NCBI RefSeq assembly: GCF_014385095.1 | Contig: NZ_JACRTC010000008.1 | Coordinates: forward strand, 1-64,000 | DNA length: 64,000 bases | Reading direction: 5' to 3' | Source: Zongyangia hominis | Lineage (GTDB): Bacteria > Bacillota > Clostridia > Oscillospirales > Ruminococcaceae | Shown here: in pieces, positions 59,912 through 64,000 of the stretch | Layout of the letters: the number at the start of each line of letters is the position of its first letter | How positions within the stretch are numbered: position 1 is the first letter of the stretch | Notes under the pieces: generated by a model | Database searches by the model: none | Told to the model about the DNA's origin: nothing | The model's input: only the letters and a program-made list of their open reading frames with translations | Position numbers and translations under genes: made by a program

Positions 59912-60919
59912 TTACTGCCAGCTATCGGTGCCGTACTGGCCCACATTGCTGCTGTCAATGAGGAAGGTCTCCACCAAAATTTTATGCTCCACCGTCTCTC
60001 CGGCCAGCAGCTTATAGGCGACCTCCACCGACTGTTCCGCGATGGACTTGGGGGACTGGGCGCCGGTGGCTACCATTTCCCCGTTTTTGACCGCGGCCTT
60101 GCCCTCAGGCGCGCCGTCGATGCCGTAGACCTTCACGATGCCTACCTTGTTGGCTGCCTTGAGAGCCGCCACGGCACCCACGGCGGACGGGTCGTTGATG
60201 CAGAAGAAAAGGTCCAAATTGGGGTTGCCTTGAAGGATATTCTCCGCCAGGGGCAGGGAATCCTGGGTGGAACCTTTGCCGTCCTGTTCCGCCACTTCCT
60301 TGTAGGCGTCGGGGCTCGCCGACTCCGCGATGGCCTTGCGGAAACCGGCCACCCGGTCGATACAGGACTGGGCGGTGGGACTGTGCAAAATGGCGATGGT
60401 CGCGCCGTCGGGGAAGTCCTCAACCACCTTTTTGCCCACGATATACCCGGCGTTTTCGTTGTTGGAAACCAGGATGCAGTTGACAAGGTCGGTGTCCGCC
60501 ACATCGTTGTCAAAGTTGACTACCAGGATATTGGCCTTTTTGCAGGCGTCCAGCCCCGGGCGCACGCCCTCCGAGTCCACGGGGTTGAGCATCAGCACGT
60601 CGATGCCCTGGGTGACCATATCTTCAATTTGGGAAATCTGTTTGGAGACGTCCTGTTGGGGGTCGGCGGAGACCAGCTCATCCCCGTTGCCCTCGATGAC
60701 GCCTCGCATAATCCCTTCAATATAGCCGAAGAAGGGATTGTTCAGTGTGATGGCGGTGTAGCCGAATTTGTAAGGGCCTTTCTTGCCGCTGTCTCCGGCG
60801 TTGGAAGGACCTGCAGAGGAACCGGGCGCGGAGGAGGAGGGAGTCTCCTTTGGCGCGCAACCGGCAAAAACGGTGACGATCAAAAATGCTGCCAAAATAA
60901 GCGCCAACAATTTTTTCAT
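59912..60919 (-). CDS. Sugar ABC transporter substrate-binding lipoprotein (ribose/RbsB type)
   Basis: A 335-residue surface lipoprotein that captures a sugar for an ABC importer. A signal peptide with lipobox (VTVFAGC, Cys21) and a Ser/Gly/Pro linker precede a type 1 periplasmic-binding fold: FGYTAITLNNPFFGYIEGIM, ADPQQDVSKQISQIEDMVTQ, GIDVLMLNPVDSEGV, ILVVNFDNDVADTD, DLFFCINDPSAVGAVAAL and VYGIDGAPEG. No cognate permease or ATPase gene lies beside it in the window. The ATG at 60919 has AGGAG upstream. The promoter overlaps a palindrome also found at the gntR promoter, so that regulator probably controls it. Confidence 0.92.
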   Translation of the reverse strand: MKKLLALILAAFLIVTVFAGCAPKETPSSSAPGSSAGPSNAGDSGKKGPYKFGYTAITLNNPFFGYIEGIMRGVIEGNGDELVSADPQQDVSKQISQIEDMVTQGIDVLMLNPVDSEGVRPGLDACKKANILVVNFDNDVADTDLVNCILVSNNENAGYIVGKKVVEDFPDGATIAILHSPTAQSCIDRVAGFRKAIAESASPDAYKEVAEQDGKGSTQDSLPLAENILQGNPNLDLFFCINDPSAVGAVAALKAANKVGIVKVYGIDGAPEGKAAVKNGEMVATGAQSPKSIAEQSVEVAYKLLAGETVEHKILVETFLIDSSNVGQYGTDSWQ

Positions 60920-61090
60920 GAAAAAGTCTCCTCTCATGTTTTCGGTTTGGCGGCTGATACCATATCCCCATTGGTTTGATGGGAAACTGCCCCCCTTTCC
61001 CGGCAAAATCGTCGTATCCTGTTGGCATCCGCCGTTTCTGTAAGGAAAGGGCGGTCATGTGTGATAAAAATAACAAAGGATGATATGTTT

Positions 61091-61135
61091 GGGTTGTATG
61101 ATACAAAGTATAAAAAACAGAAAAACGTTAGTCAA
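61091..61135 (-). promoter_or_regulatory. Promoter and GntR operator of the substrate-binding protein gene
   Basis: On the minus strand TTGACT (61135-61130), 17 bases, TATACT (61112-61107), followed at once by CTTTGTATCATACAACCC (61108-61091). The core TTGTATGATACAA (61094-61106) is a perfect 13-base palindrome across the start point. The same motif occurs at the gntR promoter. Confidence 0.75.
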
Positions 61136-61247
61136 GAGAAAAAAGAGAGAAAAAGCGGCCTCATTCTCGCTATTTTGCACAGATTTGGGACGATTGCAAC
61201 AAGCTTGGGCCTTTGGCGGCAATGGAGCATGGGTCTATACGGGCAAC

Positions 61248-61278
61248 AAAAAAACCTGGACAAAAATTTTTGTCCAGG
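61248..61278 (-). terminator. gntR terminator
   Basis: On the minus strand CCTGGACAAAAA and TTTTTGTCCAGG form an almost continuous stem followed by seven T. It lies 18 bases after the gntR stop. Confidence 0.88.
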
Positions 61279-61295
61279 CGCGGGCCGCGGCCCCA

Positions 61296-62108
61296 TCAAA
61301 TATTCATCTGCCGGGTGAAGTAGAAGTTGGAGCGCCCGCCGGATTTGGAAAACTCCAGGTAGAAAGAACACTGGTCGGCCCGGGCGATGGAGGTGGTCAC
61401 CTCCACCACGTAGCCGGAGTCCAGGTAGGAGATGTGCTCCAGCTTATAGCCCGGTACGGGGCGGTCTGTGCTGCAGCGCAACAGACCGGCGATATGTTTG
61501 TCCACAATCACCGAATCGATGCGCTCGGTGACGTGGTCGATGGTGATGGAAAAACGGCTGCTGAGGACCTGATAGAGGGAAGCGGACTCAAAATTGATCT
61601 GCTCGATGCCGTTACATAAATAATAAGGAATATAGGCGTTTTCCTGGATGATGGGCTCGCCGTTGGCGCAGCGCAGCCGGGAGAGGAAAAAAGCCTGGGT
61701 CTGGCCCTGGGGAAGCATGAGTTTTTCCCGGATCTGGGGATCGGTCACCTCCACCACCCGCTGCTCCATGATGATGGAGGAGGGAGTGAAGCCGGCCTCC
61801 AGGAGATTGTCGGTGTAGCCGTAGACATAACTGATGTTGCGGCGCTGCTTCCGGTCGGTGATAAAGGTACCTTTGCCCCGGTAGCGAATGAGGAGCCCTT
61901 CCTCTACCAGCCGGTTCATACATTGGCGCACCGTGGTGCGGCTGATACCCAATAGCTCACTGATGCAGTTTTCCGGGATCATTTTGTCGCCGGGCTGCAA
62001 AACCCCCGCTTGAATTTGCACGCGGATATAGGATGCCAATTGAGCATAGAGGGAGAGTTTGCTTTCCGGGGTAAAATGAAACGTTTTTTGAAAATATTCG
62101 ACATCCAC
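61296..62108 (-). CDS. GntR-family (HutC/UTRA) transcriptional regulator
   Basis: A 270-residue ligand-responsive repressor. The winged HTH (about 18-85) carries LYAQLASYIRVQIQAGVLQP, ENCISELLGISRTTVRQCMN and LVEEGLLIRYRGKGTFIT, classic GntR. A UTRA ligand domain follows (about 105-262) with FFLSRLRCANGEPIIQENAY and YVVEVTTSIARADQCSFYLE. Known UTRA ligands are sugars, sugar phosphates or amino-acid derivatives. The start is GTG at 62108 with GGAGGA upstream. Palindromes at its own promoter and at the nearby substrate-binding protein promoter suggest autoregulation and control of sugar uptake. Confidence 0.93.
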   Translation of the reverse strand: MDVEYFQKTFHFTPESKLSLYAQLASYIRVQIQAGVLQPGDKMIPENCISELLGISRTTVRQCMNRLVEEGLLIRYRGKGTFITDRKQRRNISYVYGYTDNLLEAGFTPSSIIMEQRVVEVTDPQIREKLMLPQGQTQAFFLSRLRCANGEPIIQENAYIPYYLCNGIEQINFESASLYQVLSSRFSITIDHVTERIDSVIVDKHIAGLLRCSTDRPVPGYKLEHISYLDSGYVVEVTTSIARADQCSFYLEFSKSGGRSNFYFTRQMNI

Positions 62109-62130
62109 AGGCGCAATCCTCCATTATTTT

Positions 62131-62173
62131 AATGTACCTACATTATTGTACCGGATGTAGCATACAAAGTAAA
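62131..62173 (-). promoter_or_regulatory. gntR promoter with two candidate operators
   Basis: On the minus strand TTTACT (62173-62168), 17 bases, TACAAT (62150-62145). The spacer holds CTTTGTATGCTACATCC (62169-62153), closely matching the site at 61108-61091. Just downstream of the -10, AATGTA-CC-TACATT (62131-62144) is a perfect palindrome over the start point. Confidence 0.7.
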
Positions 62174-62248
62174 GGCCCATTCCTGGAAAACTTTGCCCTT
62201 TTAGGAATCTACCGGCAATCGAGTCGGAGGAAAACCCCCAAGAGGCTC

Positions 62249-62277
62249 TTTCACAAAGTTGGGTTTCGTACTATAAT
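62249..62277 (+). promoter_or_regulatory. Promoter of the cysteine-synthase-like gene
   Basis: TTTCAC (62249-62254), 17 bases, TATAAT (62272-62277), about 34 bases before the ribosome binding site. The -10 is consensus, the -35 weak. Confidence 0.6.
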
Positions 62278-62322
62278 ATAGCAATATAGTTTTGAATGAG
62301 AAATGAAGTGGGGAGAGTTACT

Positions 62323-63252
62323 GTGATTTATCAGAATGTTTTGGAAGCGATGGGGCACACGCCCATGATACGCTTGAGCCGGATGGGAAATCCCGACGCG
62401 GCCCAAGTCCTGGTCAAATATGAGGGACTCAATGTGGGCGGGTCCATCAAGACAAGGACCGCCTTTAATATGATCGAAGCGGCGGAGAAGCAGGGGCTCA
62501 TCGGTCCCGAGTCCATCATCGTGGAGCCCACCAGCGGCAACCAGGGCATCGGACTGGCCCTCATCGGCGCGGTGAAGGGGTACAAGACGGTCATCATCAT
62601 GCCCGACTCGGTGAGCGAGGAGCGCAGAAAGCTGGTGCGACACTATGGCGCCAGCGTCATCCTCATCCACGACGACGGGGACATCGGCGCGTGTATTGAG
62701 GAGTGCCTGCAGACCGCCATGCGCATGGCAAAGGAGGACCCGCGGGTCTATGTGCCCCAGCAGTTTACAAATCCCGCCAATCCCCTGGTCCACAAGCACC
62801 GCACGGCGCTGGAAATCCTCGAGCAGGTGGCGGGGCCCATCGACGGGTTCTGTTCCGGCGTGGGGACCGGCGGCACCATCAGCGGCATCGGGGAGGTGCT
62901 CAAGGCCCAGAACCCCCAGATCACCATCTGGGCGGTGGAGCCGGAGAACGCGGCCATCCTGGCCGGCGGCACCATCGGCACCCATCTGCAGATGGGCATC
63001 GGCGACGGGCTGATCCCCGAGAACCTCAACCGGGAGATCTACGACGACATCTACATCGTCACCGACGACGAGGCCATCGAAACGGCCCGGAACCTGGCCC
63101 GGCTGGAGGGGCTCATGTGCGGCATCTCCAGCGGTACCAATGTGGCAGCGGCTCTGAAGCTCGCCGAGCGCCTGGGCAAGGGCAAGACGGTGGTCACCAT
63201 CCTGCCCGATACCGCCGAGCGCTATTTCAGCACCCCCCTCTTCGACGAGTAG
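62323..63252 (+). CDS. Cysteine-synthase-family PLP enzyme
   Basis: A 309-residue fold-type II PLP enzyme. Members make cysteine from O-acetylserine or perform related beta-replacements. The PLP Lys is in the GGSIKTRTA loop, the substrate loop reads PTSGNQGIGLA, and the phosphate cup reads GVGTGGTISGIGEV. The usual SVKDR and SGNTG are changed here to SIKTR and SGNQG, so a specialised acceptor or donor is possible. GTG at 62323 is chosen: GGGGAG lies 7 bases upstream and the product then begins IYQNVLEAMGHTPMIRL as in homologues. The ATG at 62296 has no ribosome binding site. It is followed by a terminator. Confidence 0.85.
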   Translation: MIYQNVLEAMGHTPMIRLSRMGNPDAAQVLVKYEGLNVGGSIKTRTAFNMIEAAEKQGLIGPESIIVEPTSGNQGIGLALIGAVKGYKTVIIMPDSVSEERRKLVRHYGASVILIHDDGDIGACIEECLQTAMRMAKEDPRVYVPQQFTNPANPLVHKHRTALEILEQVAGPIDGFCSGVGTGGTISGIGEVLKAQNPQITIWAVEPENAAILAGGTIGTHLQMGIGDGLIPENLNREIYDDIYIVTDDEAIETARNLARLEGLMCGISSGTNVAAALKLAERLGKGKTVVTILPDTAERYFSTPLFDE

Positions 63253-63289
63253 GGAGCGCCAAGGCGCTATAATATAGGAAAAACCATCG

Positions 63290-63322
63290 AAGGACCGGCC
63301 GTAAAAACGGCCGGTCCTTTTT
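63290..63322 (+). terminator. Terminator of the cysteine-synthase-like gene
   Basis: AAGGACCGGCCGT pairs perfectly with ACGGCCGGTCCTT around a 4-base loop, followed by TTTT. Confidence 0.93.
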
Positions 63323-63442
63323 GCGCGCAAAACAGCCGCCCCGGCGAAAGCGGGGGCCGCCGTAGGCAGATTGTACGGGATTGTTTCCACAAGAGAGGGC
63401 TTTTTTCGTCGCCCTAATTGTGTCGAAAGTCGGTCGGAAATA

Positions 63443-63471
63443 TAGACAAATTGTGAAAAAAGCCGTATAAT
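63443..63471 (+). promoter_or_regulatory. Promoter of the racemase-family gene
   Basis: TAGACA (63443-63448), 17 bases, TATAAT (63466-63471), 49 bases before the ATG. Confidence 0.75.
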
Positions 63472-63519
63472 ATAGAAAATTTATACGAACATTTTAATCT
63501 TTTAAAGGGGTGAACTCTC

Positions 63520-64000
63520 ATGAAAATACTATATGCGGTACCAGGCATCATGTCAAAAAGCCGCATGGGCACCAAAGAGATGGAACGGCGCAAAAATGTG
63601 CTGCAGTCCTTTGCGGCCCCCGGCACCATCGTGGACATCCGCGACATTCCGGATGGCCCGGAATCCATTGAGTCGACTTATGAGGAGTATTTGGGAATTC
63701 CCAATACCATCGATCTGATTGTCCAGGCGGAGAAGGACGGCTTTGACGGCGTCATTCTGGGCTGCTATGCCGACCCGGGACTGGATGGGGCCAGGGAATT
63801 GGTCAATATCCCGGTGGTGGGCCCTGGAGTCACCTCCATGCATTACGCCGCCATGCTGGGGCACCACTTTTCGGTTATCACCATCATGGACACGGTGGTT
63901 CCCACCATCGAAGAGATGGCGCTCAAAGCGGGATGTGAGAGAAAGCTCGCCTCGGTGCGGGTGGTGGACATCCCGGTGCTCGAACTCAACGAGCGTCCGG
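63520..64000 (+). CDS. Aspartate/glutamate/hydantoin racemase-family protein (5' part)
   Basis: The first 160 codons of a gene cut by the right window edge. AAAGGGG precedes the ATG at 63520. The sequence begins KILYAVPGIM and has the family's first catalytic Cys in DGVILGCYADPGLDGARELV, followed by IPVVGPGVTSMHYAAMLGHH and FSVITIMDTVVPTIEEM. This pattern matches HyuE-like hydantoin racemases and Asp/Glu racemase relatives, which invert a carbon centre with two cysteines. The second Cys, expected near residue 180, would lie beyond the window. It has its own promoter, so it is not an operon with the upstream enzyme. Confidence 0.85.
   Translation, partial: MKILYAVPGIMSKSRMGTKEMERRKNVLQSFAAPGTIVDIRDIPDGPESIESTYEEYLGIPNTIDLIVQAEKDGFDGVILGCYADPGLDGARELVNIPVVGPGVTSMHYAAMLGHHFSVITIMDTVVPTIEEMALKAGCERKLASVRVVDIPVLELNERP

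Noticed and set aside
62296..62322. ATG at 62296 as start of the cysteine-synthase-like gene
   Set aside because: No ribosome binding site precedes it, whereas GTG at 62323 has GGGGAG at good spacing and gives the N-terminus typical of the family.
1..64000. Search for tRNA, rRNA and sortase genes
   Set aside because: I found no cloverleaf-like tRNA, no rRNA segment and no sortase (TLxTC) motif. The two peptidase genes at 52703-53218 and 56217-56849 are signal peptidases (SGSM and THRI motifs), not sortases.

Overview
The window looks like the chromosome of a gut-type Clostridia (Firmicutes), probably Oscillospiraceae/Ruminococcaceae-like. Supporting signs are a Gram-positive gatCAB operon, sigma-A promoters with AGGAGG-type ribosome binding sites, lipobox lipoproteins, cell-wall sorting tails of the NPxSGD type, SipW-type signal peptidases, a tet(W) mobile element, and high GC in the core genes against AT-rich intergenic and mobile DNA. 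Placement below class level is inference.

Layout. 1-9256 (minus): two adjacent giant multidomain GH32 fructanases; the left one is cut by the window edge and carries an apparent 1-base frameshift near 2252. 9621-12230 (plus): an FGGY sugar kinase and a 2-hydroxyacid dehydrogenase. 12582-15834 (plus): gatCAB. 16354-19418: a lipoprotein PPIase/trigger-factor-like chaperone (minus), then an SGNH hydrolase and DUF4358 lipoprotein pair (plus). 19863-21604: an Lsa-like ABC-F ribosome-protection gene behind a promoter-leader-attenuator. 21736-25331: a small orphan protein, an unusual TIM-barrel/acyl-CoA-synthetase fusion, and a small membrane protein. 25544-30625 (minus): a third giant GH32 protein, divergent from a DeoR regulator (31055-31825).

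31850-43054 is an integrative mobilizable element of about 11.2 kb, bounded by imperfect inverted repeats that I could align by eye. It carries a large serine recombinase, TnpW, DnaC-like and RepA-like replication proteins, a Cys-rich VLP protein, a MOB relaxase and MobC, a sigma-like/HTH regulatory pair, a SAM methyltransferase, and tet(W) with its leader peptide and attenuator. It sits between the deoR gene and a 6-phospho-3-hexuloisomerase gene.

44085-56849 (minus) is the most striking region. Seven closely packed genes encode two SipW-type (Ser/His) signal peptidases, three small TasA/camelysin-like proteins sharing a TL(A/S)RY signal, a membrane-anchored PDGT-repeat solenoid whose C-terminus resembles the small TasA-like proteins, and a 2430-residue secreted beta-helix/Ig protein. 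Strong stem-loops flank the first TasA-like gene, and a terminator-like hairpin lies in the leader. I interpret the set as a surface fibre or matrix assembly operon.

57388-64000 holds sugar and amino-acid metabolism: deoC, an MFS transporter, a ribose-type ABC substrate-binding lipoprotein, a GntR/HutC regulator whose likely operator recurs at the substrate-binding protein promoter, a cysteine-synthase-like enzyme, and the start of an Asp/Glu-racemase-family gene cut by the right edge. All positions and motifs were read by eye; family names rest on motif recognition, with no database search.
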